From positions 1 through 32,263 of the forward strand of contig JAUVBB010000016.1 in the NCBI GenBank assembly GCA_030591445.1: a stretch of DNA of 32,263 nucleotides. Direction: 5' to 3'. A program made the position numbers and the translations under genes. This DNA is from Deltaproteobacteria bacterium. GTDB lineage: Bacteria; Myxococcota; B64-G9. Below, one piece after another: positions 8,369-15,948 of this stretch (its first letter is position 1; every line of letters starts with the position of its first letter). The notes under the pieces were generated by a model. That model worked only from the letters and a program-made list of their open reading frames with translations. It searched no databases and had not been told where the DNA came from.

Positions 8369-8685
8369 AGACTTTCGTGCTGGTTTTGTTGGCAGTCTCC
8401 CTGGCGGTGGCCGCTGGTTTGGCTTTGCTGGCTTCCGGGGCGCCGGATGGTCTCGAACATAGCTTGGCGTCTTTAGGGGTAGCGGAAGGCGAAGCCCTCC
8501 TGGCTGCTCCCATGGCCGACTATCAGCTGCCCGGTGAATCGCCCGCGCGCTGGCGGCAGATCGGCGCCGGTCTCAGCGGTACCTTGGTGGTCTTTTTTCT
8601 GGCCTGGCTAGCCGGTACTCTTCTTCGTCGGCGGAGGCCGCGCTCATTGCCACCCGCGCCGGCCCATTCCCAGAGCGAGCACTAG
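8365..8685 (+). CDS. nikN: Nickel ECF transporter accessory subunit NikN (PDGLE type)
   Basis: This small 106-residue protein has two membrane segments, one at the N terminus and one near the C terminus, with a short extracytoplasmic stretch between. That stretch contains PDGLE (residues 28-32), the signature of the NikN/CbiN-like PDGLE domain, and a later ADYQLPG segment. It is needed with NikM for metal capture in related systems. The ORF track gives an upstream-extended version from 8173; the ATG at 8365, overlapping the nikM stop by four bases, fits the family length. The C terminus is a basic RRRRPR stretch on the cytosolic side. Confidence 0.87.
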   Translation: MKTFVLVLLAVSLAVAAGLALLASGAPDGLEHSLASLGVAEGEALLAAPMADYQLPGESPARWRQIGAGLSGTLVVFFLAWLAGTLLRRRRPRSLPPAPAHSQSEH

Positions 8686-8688
8686 TAC

Positions 8689-9471
8689 ATGCACCATCGA
8701 ACCGTCGAGCAGTTGGCCGCGGGCGCGGGGCCGATACATCGACTTGATCCCCGGGTCAAGCTGGTGACGGTTTTGGCTTTCGTGGTGGGGGTCTCGACTT
8801 TGCCGGTGGTGCCGCTGACGCTTTTCTTATGGCCGGCGGTTCTGGTGCTGAGCGCGCTTTTGGTTGCGGGGCTGCCTTTTCTTTTCGTGCTGTCCCGAAG
8901 TTTGCTGGTACTGCCCTTCGTACTGATGGTGGCTATGTTCTTGCCTTTTACCCGCGGGCCCACGCCCCTTTGGGTTCTGCCCGGGCTGGAGCTGACCGTG
9001 TATCAGGAAGGGCTGCAGCTTAGCCTGGCCATTTTGATCAAGGGTGCCCTGGCCTTGTTGGCGGTTGAGTGGCTGGTTTTCACCACCCCCTTTCATCGTT
9101 TGCTTCTTGCCATGCGCGCTTTTAGGGTGCCGCGCGTGATTGTGGTGACCCTTTCTTTCTTGTTTCGCTACCTGGACTTGTTGGCCGATCAAAGTCAACG
9201 GGTGCGCCGGGCCCGGATGGCCCGGGCCCCGGGCGGGACGGTGCGTTGGCGCCTGCGTTCGACCGGAGGCATGATTGGTCGCTTGCTTCTGCGCGCTCTG
9301 GATCGCGCCGACCGCGTCCACCAGGCCATGCTGGCCCGGGGCTTCGACGGCGAAATACGGATTTTATCCTGCCTGCAAATGCGCCGGGTCGATGTGGTGT
9401 TTCTGGTCGGGGCGGGCGCTGGTTTGGTGGCGGTACCTATTCTGGGTCTGGTGGCGGGAGGCGGTTTATGA
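8689..9471 (+). CDS. nikQ: Nickel ECF transporter, coupling membrane subunit NikQ (CbiQ family)
   Basis: This 260-residue protein is the transmembrane T component that couples ATP hydrolysis by NikO to movement of NikM. It has multiple hydrophobic helices and the two Ala-Arg-Gly-type coupling motifs of CbiQ proteins, seen here as RRARMARAPGG and QAMLARGFDGE. The N terminus (HRLDPRVKL) is also typical. The ATG at 8689 follows the nikN stop by three bases, and the stop overlaps the nikO start by four bases, so translation is coupled throughout. Confidence 0.93.
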   Translation: MHHRTVEQLAAGAGPIHRLDPRVKLVTVLAFVVGVSTLPVVPLTLFLWPAVLVLSALLVAGLPFLFVLSRSLLVLPFVLMVAMFLPFTRGPTPLWVLPGLELTVYQEGLQLSLAILIKGALALLAVEWLVFTTPFHRLLLAMRAFRVPRVIVVTLSFLFRYLDLLADQSQRVRRARMARAPGGTVRWRLRSTGGMIGRLLLRALDRADRVHQAMLARGFDGEIRILSCLQMRRVDVVFLVGAGAGLVAVPILGLVAGGGL

Positions 9472-10220
9472 AACCCGGAGATCTTGCCGTGGCGGTCGAG
9501 GACTTGTCCTTCGATTATCATGGCCACCAGGCCCTGTCCGGGATCTCTTTTAGCCTGGAGGCCGGGGAACGGGTCGCGCTGGTGGGCCCCAACGGCGCCG
9601 GCAAATCCACCCTGATGCTGCATTTGAATGGATTGCTGATGGGTAGCGGGGTGGTGCGTATCCACGGACTGCGCATTGAAAAATCTTCGCTTAGCAAAGT
9701 ACGCCAGCAAGTGGGCATGGTGTTTCCCGATCCCGAAGATCAGTTGTTTATGCCCACCTTGGAAGAAGACGCCGCCTTTGGTCCCTTGAACATGGGCCTG
9801 AGCCGTCAACAGGCGACCCAACGGGCCCGGCAGGCATTGGCCACCATGGGTTTGGCCGAGCTGGGCGAGCGATCGTCTCACCATTTGTCCGACGGCGAGC
9901 GGCGACGAGCGGCCATTGCCACCGTCTTATCGATGGAGCCCAAGGTCTGGGTACTGGACGAGCCCGGCGCCAACCTGGATCCGAAAGGGCGGCGGGAGCT
10001 GATCGCGGTCTTGCGGCAGCTGCCGGGCACCGTGCTTCTGGCTTCCCACGACATGGATATGGTGGTACAAGTGTGTAAGCGTTGTCTGGTCCTGGATGGG
10101 GGAAAGTTAGTGGCCCAGGGATTAACCGAGCAAGTACTGGCCGACGCCGAGCTCATGGAGCAGCACGGACTGGAGGTTCCTTTGCGCCTGGCAAACAAGC
10201 AACGGAGTGAGACTTGTTGA
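9468..10220 (+). CDS. nikO: Nickel ECF transporter ATPase NikO (CbiO family)
   Basis: This 250-residue ABC ATPase powers the nickel importer. Walker A (GPNGAGKST), Q-loop (FPDPEDQLF, with the insertion typical of CbiO/EcfA proteins), Walker B (VWVLDEPGANLD) and the H-loop (LLASHDMD) are all intact. The ABC signature is LSDGE in place of the common LSGGQ, a conservative change also seen in related CbiO proteins. The ORF track begins at 9246 inside nikQ; the ATG at 9468 overlaps the nikQ stop by four bases. With only one ATPase gene, a homodimer is expected. Confidence 0.95.
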   Translation: MKPGDLAVAVEDLSFDYHGHQALSGISFSLEAGERVALVGPNGAGKSTLMLHLNGLLMGSGVVRIHGLRIEKSSLSKVRQQVGMVFPDPEDQLFMPTLEEDAAFGPLNMGLSRQQATQRARQALATMGLAELGERSSHHLSDGERRRAAIATVLSMEPKVWVLDEPGANLDPKGRRELIAVLRQLPGTVLLASHDMDMVVQVCKRCLVLDGGKLVAQGLTEQVLADAELMEQHGLEVPLRLANKQRSETC

Positions 10221-11047
10221 GAACGCTGCCGATTCTGTTGGGGGTCTGGGTCTGGCTGGCGGGGGCGGCCTTTGCCGCCGAGCCGGTCTCGCTGCGGGAC
10301 GAAGGACTGCGCCTGCTCGAACAAGGCAAGGAGCGCGAGGCCTTGCTGAAGCTGGGCGAGGCCCGGGCCCAGGGAGCGGGCGATCCTGAGCTACGCGTGG
10401 CCTTGGGTGGGCTTTATCTGGCCCGCGGCATGTTTCAGAAGGCCTTAATCGAATACAGTCAGCTCTTGCTGAAAGATCCCAACCATGTCGAGGCCAACTT
10501 GGGTCGAGCCGATTCTCTCATCGGCTTGGGCGATGCCAAGAAGGCGGTGGGCCCGGCCAAGTTGGTTACTGAGATCGAGCCCGAGTTGGTCCGTGGCTGG
10601 CAAGTACTCGGGCGGGCATATCTCCATGACCAGCAACAAGATTACCAAAATGCGCAAAAGTCCTTCCAGCGGGCCGCCGCCTTGGCTCCTGCTGACAAGC
10701 AAGTGGGTTTGCTGCTGGCCCGGGCCTTGAACTTCGACGAGAAGGTAGAAGAAGCCATCGGCGTCATGGAAGCTCTACTCGACAAGCATCCGGGCGATCG
10801 GGACGTGCTGGTGAAATTGGCCGAGGCTCTCTATGCCTTGCGCAAGCTAGATCGGGCAGCGAACCTGGCCCAGGAGATCCTCGATAAGAATCCGGAGGAT
10901 GCCGATGCCTTACATATTTTGCGCCAAATCCGCTCCCGCCAAGCCTATGTTTTTTGGGTGCCGGTGATTGCCTTGATTGCTTTTCCGCTATTCTTCTTCG
11001 GCGTACGCTGGTTGAAAAAAGGCCGAATCCCAAAAGTAGAAAGTTAG
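10214..11047 (+). CDS. Membrane-anchored TPR protein
   Basis: This 277-residue protein begins with a signal sequence (VWVWLAGAAFAAE) and contains about five tetratricopeptide repeats, for example LRVALGGLYLARGMFQKALIEY and WQVLGRAYLHDQQQDYQNAQKSF. It ends in one membrane helix (FWVPVIALIAFPLFFFGVRW) with a short basic cytosolic tail. The start is a TTG at 10214 with GGAG seven bases upstream, overlapping the nikO stop by seven bases. It is therefore probably an extracytoplasmic TPR scaffold held in the inner membrane and co-translated with the nickel importer. Whether it takes part in nickel handling is unknown; similar TPR proteins serve as general assembly factors. Confidence 0.8.
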   Translation: MLRTLPILLGVWVWLAGAAFAAEPVSLRDEGLRLLEQGKEREALLKLGEARAQGAGDPELRVALGGLYLARGMFQKALIEYSQLLLKDPNHVEANLGRADSLIGLGDAKKAVGPAKLVTEIEPELVRGWQVLGRAYLHDQQQDYQNAQKSFQRAAALAPADKQVGLLLARALNFDEKVEEAIGVMEALLDKHPGDRDVLVKLAEALYALRKLDRAANLAQEILDKNPEDADALHILRQIRSRQAYVFWVPVIALIAFPLFFFGVRWLKKGRIPKVES

Positions 11048-11062
11048 TTTTCGAGAGGGATC

Positions 11063-11869
11063 ATGAAGCCTCTAGGTCTGATCTTGATGATGGCTGTCTT
11101 GATGGGTGGTGCCGATGCGTGGGCCGATGAGGCGCCGTGTCAGACCCACCACTTGGAGCCTACCGAACTCAAGCAACGCTTACGCCGTTGGCGGGGCATG
11201 TCGCCTTTCCAACGCTGGCGCTTGATCGAGGTCCGGCCGGGGACCTGTGCCGTCAAGGGCGCGGTGCCGGTGGACCTGGTTTTGCGACCGCCTCCGGGAT
11301 GGTCGACCCACAAGCTGATCTATCGGGTCAATGCGCGGATGGTGTTGGATCAGCAAAGTGGCCAACCGATGTCGCCCACCGATACCGAGACACTTTTAGC
11401 CCAGACTGCCGCCGGCGCTCGCCGCTTGATCCGGGCCGCCGAACAGCAGGAAGACTTCCACCGATTTATCGAGCGCTACGGCCCGGTGCGGGCCGAGATT
11501 GGCTGGGATATGGCGCCTCCGCAATTGCGGCTGGTCTTGCGGGCCGAGCGCTGTTCGCGCTGTCCGCCGACCAAGCTGCCCGAGTTGGTGCTGACCGAGC
11601 GCGCCAAAGATTTGGTGGTAGCCTACCAATTGCCGCGCATCGATGGCCTGCCGGCCCGGCGCGAGTTGTTACGCTTTGTCGAATCCCTCTCCTCGCAGCA
11701 GTCGGCCTGCCGGGCCATCTGGATCGAGGCCCATTGGTTGGCGCAACCGCAAGGCGATGAGTTGACGGAGGGAGTCGGTTCCTGGATGTGTAGCGCCGTT
11801 CTGAGCGGCGAAGGCTGTCCACGCATTTATTCCAAAGTCGTGACCGACGAACTGGAAGTGTTGGAGTAA
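11063..11869 (+). CDS. Exported protein of unknown function
   Basis: This 268-residue protein has a clear signal peptide (MKPLGLILMMAVLMGGADAWA) and no family I recognise. It contains six or seven cysteines in the mature part, including a CSRC pair near residue 172, which may form disulfides or bind a metal. The sequence reads as a mixed alpha/beta domain with no further membrane segment. The ATG at 11063 has a GAGAGGG ribosome-binding site and lies 15 bases after the TPR gene. It is followed 15 bases later by a YkgJ-type gene. The operon context suggests it works with these neighbours in the periplasm, but no function can be assigned. Confidence 0.75.
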   Translation: MKPLGLILMMAVLMGGADAWADEAPCQTHHLEPTELKQRLRRWRGMSPFQRWRLIEVRPGTCAVKGAVPVDLVLRPPPGWSTHKLIYRVNARMVLDQQSGQPMSPTDTETLLAQTAAGARRLIRAAEQQEDFHRFIERYGPVRAEIGWDMAPPQLRLVLRAERCSRCPPTKLPELVLTERAKDLVVAYQLPRIDGLPARRELLRFVESLSSQQSACRAIWIEAHWLAQPQGDELTEGVGSWMCSAVLSGEGCPRIYSKVVTDELEVLE

Positions 11870-11884
11870 AGGGGAGCGGTTCTT

Positions 11885-12424
11885 ATGGAAGAGGCGCTTT
11901 CAAACTACCGGCTCTTGTTGGGCAAGCTGGATGATTTCTTTGCCCATGCCCAAGAAAAATATGCCGCCGTCATGCACTGTGGACCGGGTTGCGACGATTG
12001 CTGCCACACGCAGCTGTCGGTGTTTTCCTTCGAGGCGGCCCTGCTGGTTGAGGCGGTGGGCCATTTGTCGCCGGCTGTGCGTCAGGCGATAGTCGCCCGG
12101 GCCCGCCAAGCTGAAAAAGATCCGCAATCGCCCTGTCCCCTGCTGGTTGATCAACAATGCCTAGTTTATGCCCAGCGACCGGTCATTTGCCGAACCCACG
12201 GCCTGGCCTTGTTGGTGCCCGAGAGCGGAGAGCTCAGCGTCTGTCCGCGTAACTTCCTCGGTAGTAAACACATCGACGGTGACTGCGTGCTCGATTTGAC
12301 CCCGGTCAATCAGCTTCTGTCCACGCTGGGCCGGATTCTTACCCAGCAGGGCGAGTTGGGTCCCCTGCGCAGCTCGTTGAACCAGGCTCTGATGGAAGCC
12401 TGGGCCCCGGATGCCGCGCCATGA
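11885..12424 (+). CDS. YkgJ-type cysteine-cluster protein
   Basis: This 179-residue member of the Zn/Fe-chelating CxxCxxCC family has a canonical cluster, CGPGCDDCC (residues 32-40), followed by PCPLLVDQQCLVYAQRPVICRTHG, the usual C...Y..RP..CR block, and a further Cys in CPRNFL. It has no signal peptide and is probably cytosolic. It is the second YkgJ-type gene in the window and not a close copy of the one at 3702-4259. The start has GGGGAGCGG upstream, and the stop overlaps the next gene by four bases. The chemistry of the family is unsettled; linkage to a nickel operon hints at metal handling here. Confidence 0.85.
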   Translation: MEEALSNYRLLLGKLDDFFAHAQEKYAAVMHCGPGCDDCCHTQLSVFSFEAALLVEAVGHLSPAVRQAIVARARQAEKDPQSPCPLLVDQQCLVYAQRPVICRTHGLALLVPESGELSVCPRNFLGSKHIDGDCVLDLTPVNQLLSTLGRILTQQGELGPLRSSLNQALMEAWAPDAAP

Positions 12425-13119
12425 GCAAGTGGTTTATTTTGATCTCCTTGCTGTGGACTGCTTGCCCCTCTTCGACTTCGCCACCCAGTTCCGCGCCGCC
12501 CCCGGTGGTCCTGGCCCCCGATGCTGGTTCGGTGGTTTACAGTTGGCTCGACGAAAACGGCAGGATTCGCATGTCGGCCCGCATGGAGGATATCCCCTCC
12601 TCGCAACGGGCCCGGGTGGTGGTGAGCGATACCGGGCGCCCGCGCGCGGAACGTTTGCGCACAGACCGCATCATGGTGGTCGATGCCCGCCAAGAAAACC
12701 AGGATGGTCCGGTAAACTACACCTTGGTCGATCTCGACCGCTTGGGTGCCGTAAAGACCGGGGCCCCGGAAGCCGACGACCCCGCCGCTTTGGGCCGACG
12801 TGCCGCCGCCCAACTGGCCGAGTCGGCTCGGAGCTTGCTCGGCATAGCCCCGGCGCTAGCAGAAGATACCCCCGCGGTCATTCTCTATACCGCCGAGTGG
12901 TGCGGCTTTTGCAAAAAGGCCGCCGCCCATTTACGCAAGCAAAAAATTGATTTTCAGCAACGTGACATCGACCGCGATCGCGGCGCCGCCGCTGAACTAA
13001 AGCGCAAACTCCGCCAAGCCGGTCTGCGCGGTAGTGGCATTCCCGTACTCGACATTGGCGGCAATCTGGTTATCGGTTTTGACCGCAATCGTATTGATCA
13101 ATTGCTAGCCAAAATCTAA
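12421..13119 (+). CDS. Exported protein with DUF4124-like N terminus fused to glutaredoxin
   Basis: This 232-residue protein has an N-terminal hydrophobic signal ending in LLWTAC, perhaps a lipobox, though Trp at position -3 is unusual. A DUF4124-like segment follows (VVYSWLDENGRIRMS), then a linker of about 90 residues, and from about residue 152 a glutaredoxin-type thioredoxin fold: ILYTAEWCGFCKKA with the redox pair C161/C164, then GIPVLDIGG with the cis-proline. The fold would act on the outer side of the inner membrane, where such a domain could reduce disulfides or handle thiol-bound metal. The ATG overlaps the YkgJ stop by four bases. It is the last gene of the run beginning at nikR. 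Confidence 0.82.
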   Translation: MSKWFILISLLWTACPSSTSPPSSAPPPVVLAPDAGSVVYSWLDENGRIRMSARMEDIPSSQRARVVVSDTGRPRAERLRTDRIMVVDARQENQDGPVNYTLVDLDRLGAVKTGAPEADDPAALGRRAAAQLAESARSLLGIAPALAEDTPAVILYTAEWCGFCKKAAAHLRKQKIDFQQRDIDRDRGAAAELKRKLRQAGLRGSGIPVLDIGGNLVIGFDRNRIDQLLAKI

Positions 13120-13166
13120 ATCTCGTCTTGTCATCCGGGCGCAACCGAACAATAATAGCAACCAGG

Positions 13167-15074
13167 ATGACGACGATACCCACAGCGTGTACCTATGATT
13201 GTCCGGATGCCTGCGCTTTGCAGGTGGAGACCGAGAGCGACCGGATTCACATCCGGGGGGCGCCCGATCATCCCATTACCCGTGGTTTTGTCTGCGGACG
13301 CATTCGCCGCCATGTCGGTCGGCTCCGCGATCCGGAGCGGGTGACCACGCCGCTGCTACGCCGTGAGGGCAAGTGGCAAGAGACGGATTGGCAAACGGCC
13401 CTGGATTTGGCAGCGGAAAAACTTTCGGCGGCGATGCAAGAGGATGGACCGGCCTCGGTGGTTTATCAGATGAGTGGTGGCTCGCTGGGGCTGCGAAAGA
13501 AACTGGTGGGGCACTTCTTTAGCTCCCTGGGGCCGGTGACTACGCTACGGGGCGGCGTGTGCGATGAGTGCGGAGTGGCGGCCCAGGAGCAAGATTTTGG
13601 CATGGCCGCCGGGCACGATTTTACCGATCTTGGCAACAGCCAGGCAGTTGTGCTTTGGGGCAAGAATCCGGCGGCCACCGGCGTGCATCTGATTCCATTT
13701 CTACAAGAGCGGCGGCGGGCCTCGGTACCCATTGTGCTCATCGAGGTGGTGGCGACCGAGACGGCGGCCTTTGTCGACCGCCTGGTGTCGGTAGCGCCGG
13801 GTGGAGATGGCTTCTTGGCACTTTCCGTGTTGCGGCTCCTGCTCGATAGCGATCGCCTCGACGCCCGGGCGATTGCCCGCTGTGAGAACTTTGTCCCATT
13901 CAGGGATTGGCTGGCTGGTTCCGAAATGCAAGTTGCCAGCCTGGCCCGCCAGGCCGGTGTGGCCATGGCCGACGTGGAGTTTTTGGCCGAACTCTATGCG
14001 CAGCCAGGGCCGGTGGCCACCCATCTGGGCTGGGGGCTGCAGCGCCGGGCCTCGGGGGGCAAGAACTTGCGCTGCATTGATGCGCTGGCCGCGCTCAGTG
14101 GCCAGGTCGGGATTCGCGGTGGCGGGGTGACCTATACCTCGCGGCGTAGCCGGGGCCTGGACCAAAGTTTCTTGGCCAAGAAAAGCGGCCGCACTATCGA
14201 CATAGCTAGCTACGGCCGGGATCTTGCCGCCTTGCGTGATCCGCCCGCGCGCTTTGTCTATATTCACGGGGCCAACCCGGTCTCGGCTTTGGCTGATTCC
14301 CAGGCCACCGCCGCTGCCTTGCGGGCGGTGGACTTCGTGGTGCTGGCCGATGCCTTTTTGACCGACACCGCCGATTGTGCCGATCTGTTTTTGCCGGTGT
14401 CGCTGATGCTCGAAGATCCGACCGATGCCGTGGGTTCCTTTGGCCACCATCATGTGGCCCGGGTGCGTCAGGCGGTCTTGCCGCCGACAGGGGTCCGGGA
14501 AGATGTCTGGATAGCGCAGCAGCTTCATCGTCGCCTGGGCCTTACGCCGGATCCTTGGCTGGCCGACCCCGCGGCCGCGCTCGAACGCATGGTGGCACCT
14601 TGGTTCGAGGCTTCCGGCGATGATTTTCGGCGCAACCCGACCCAGCCGGAAATCCCCTTTCAGGACGGTTTTGCTACTCCCTCGGGCCAGATGCGACTCA
14701 GCACCGAAATGCCGACTGCTGTCGAAGTCGATGCCGCTTATCCGCTTAGCTTCTTGACCGCCAAGCCGCGGTCTTACCAGCATTCGCAAATCCGGCCACA
14801 GGAGCAGCGTGGCTTGCCTCTTTGTCTGCTCAGTCCCGAGGCTCCGGGCGCCCAGGGCCTGCAAGACGGCCAGCCGGCGCGGGTGGTGAGCCCCTTGGGC
14901 AGCTTGTCCGTGCGCGTGGGTCTGCGGCCCGGCATGCGGCGTGATGTTTGCTTGCTGCCCATGGGCGGCTGGTTGCGCTGCGGGCGCGCGCCCAATGCCC
15001 TGGTGGCGGCCAAGCTTACCGACATGGGCTTCGGGACCGCATTCTACGATCAAAGAGTTCGCCTTGAATCCTGA
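13167..15074 (+). CDS. Molybdopterin-dependent oxidoreductase with [4Fe-4S] motif
   Basis: This 635-residue protein belongs to the DMSO-reductase/formate-dehydrogenase superfamily. The N terminus has the cluster ligands C8, C12, C16 (CTYDCPDAC) and C43 (FVCGR). A GGVCDECGVAAQEQDFG segment near residue 132 is where the Mo/W-ligating residue is expected, probably a cysteine. LWGKNPAATGVHL and APGGDGFLAL match pterin-binding blocks, and the C terminus has the usual pterin-dinucleotide-binding domain, ending AFYDQRVRLE. There is no Tat signal, so it is cytosolic unless carried by a partner. The ORF track begins at an upstream TTG; I prefer the ATG at 13167, though its ribosome-binding site is weak. 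The substrate is unknown. It is the first gene of an overlapping five-gene set. Confidence 0.9.
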   Translation: MTTIPTACTYDCPDACALQVETESDRIHIRGAPDHPITRGFVCGRIRRHVGRLRDPERVTTPLLRREGKWQETDWQTALDLAAEKLSAAMQEDGPASVVYQMSGGSLGLRKKLVGHFFSSLGPVTTLRGGVCDECGVAAQEQDFGMAAGHDFTDLGNSQAVVLWGKNPAATGVHLIPFLQERRRASVPIVLIEVVATETAAFVDRLVSVAPGGDGFLALSVLRLLLDSDRLDARAIARCENFVPFRDWLAGSEMQVASLARQAGVAMADVEFLAELYAQPGPVATHLGWGLQRRASGGKNLRCIDALAALSGQVGIRGGGVTYTSRRSRGLDQSFLAKKSGRTIDIASYGRDLAALRDPPARFVYIHGANPVSALADSQATAAALRAVDFVVLADAFLTDTADCADLFLPVSLMLEDPTDAVGSFGHHHVARVRQAVLPPTGVREDVWIAQQLHRRLGLTPDPWLADPAAALERMVAPWFEASGDDFRRNPTQPEIPFQDGFATPSGQMRLSTEMPTAVEVDAAYPLSFLTAKPRSYQHSQIRPQEQRGLPLCLLSPEAPGAQGLQDGQPARVVSPLGSLSVRVGLRPGMRRDVCLLPMGGWLRCGRAPNALVAAKLTDMGFGTAFYDQRVRLES

Positions 15075-15948
15075 CTTAGCAAGCGCCCGGGCCGATCTAA
15101 AACAGCGCTTCCGCGCGGACGGCGGTTGTTCGATCCGGCCGGACGACACGGCTTCCCGGCCCGACGCCACCGCCTGGGCTTGTTTGGCTCTGGCCCAGGA
15201 CAAAATAGCGGACCCGCGGGTGCAAGGCGCCCGCGATTTTCTGGCCGCCGGCCAAGCAGAAGACGGGCGGATCTCGATGCTAGCCGAGGCCGCCGATGTC
15301 TTCTGGCCCACGGCCTTGGCTATTTTGGCCTGGTCGGGCTCGGCGGCCCATGGGCCGGCTCGCCAAAGAGCGGTGCAGTTCTTGCTGGCCGTCACCGGTC
15401 GTCATTATCCTCGCCGGCAGGCGGCCCCCGCGGCCCATGATACCGAACTGCGCGGCTGGCCTTGGGTGGGCGGGACCCATTCCTGGGTAGAGCCCACCGC
15501 CATGGCCATGATGGCTTTGACTCTTTGCGGCCAGGCCGAGCACGAGCGGGTGCACGAGGCGGGCCGGATGTTACTAAATCGCCAACTTCCGGACGGGGGC
15601 TGGAACTACGGCAACACCGCCGTCTATGGCACTGTGCTCCACCCCTTGCCCCAATGCACGGGCGTAGCCCTGGCCGCCTTGGCGGGTCGGGTGGCTCGGC
15701 CTATAGTGCAAAAGAGCATTGCCTATCTGCAGGGGCAAGCAGCGCGCTTGCGTACTCCGCTTTCGCTTGCTTGGGTTTTGTTGGGTCTGGGCGCCTGGGG
15801 GCAAAGACCGGCGGGCGCGAGCGCGTGGCTGGGTGAGAGCCTGGGCCGGCAAGATCGTTACGGCGCTTATGATACCGAAGCGCTAAGTTTGTTGTGCTTG
15901 GCCAGTTCGGCCACGGCAGATTGGTTAGTCAATGACCCAGCCCACTGA
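15064..15948 (+). CDS. Prenyltransferase/squalene-cyclase repeat protein
   Basis: This protein of about 294 residues is built from alpha-alpha repeats with short Gly/Trp-rich turns such as NRQLPDGGWNYGN and GWPWVGGTHSWVEPTAMAMMAL, the pattern of the prenyltransferase and squalene oxidase/cyclase repeat families. It is half the size of true squalene-hopene cyclases and shows no DXDD motif, so cyclase activity is doubtful; it may be a binding scaffold or act on another substrate. The best start is TTG 15064, with AAAGAG upstream, overlapping the oxidoreductase gene by 11 bases; the ORF track's start at 14941 is deep inside that gene. It overlaps the DUF362 gene by 17 bases. There is no signal peptide. 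Confidence 0.78.
   Translation: MNPDLASARADLKQRFRADGGCSIRPDDTASRPDATAWACLALAQDKIADPRVQGARDFLAAGQAEDGRISMLAEAADVFWPTALAILAWSGSAAHGPARQRAVQFLLAVTGRHYPRRQAAPAAHDTELRGWPWVGGTHSWVEPTAMAMMALTLCGQAEHERVHEAGRMLLNRQLPDGGWNYGNTAVYGTVLHPLPQCTGVALAALAGRVARPIVQKSIAYLQGQAARLRTPLSLAWVLLGLGAWGQRPAGASAWLGESLGRQDRYGAYDTEALSLLCLASSATADWLVNDPAH

Noticed and set aside
13167-15074. Selenocysteine in the molybdopterin enzyme
   Set aside because: The frame is continuous with no internal TGA, and Cys is present where a Mo ligand is expected.
13701-15395. 564-residue minus-strand ORF
   Set aside because: It lies opposite the molybdopterin enzyme and the repeat protein, whose frames carry firm family motifs.
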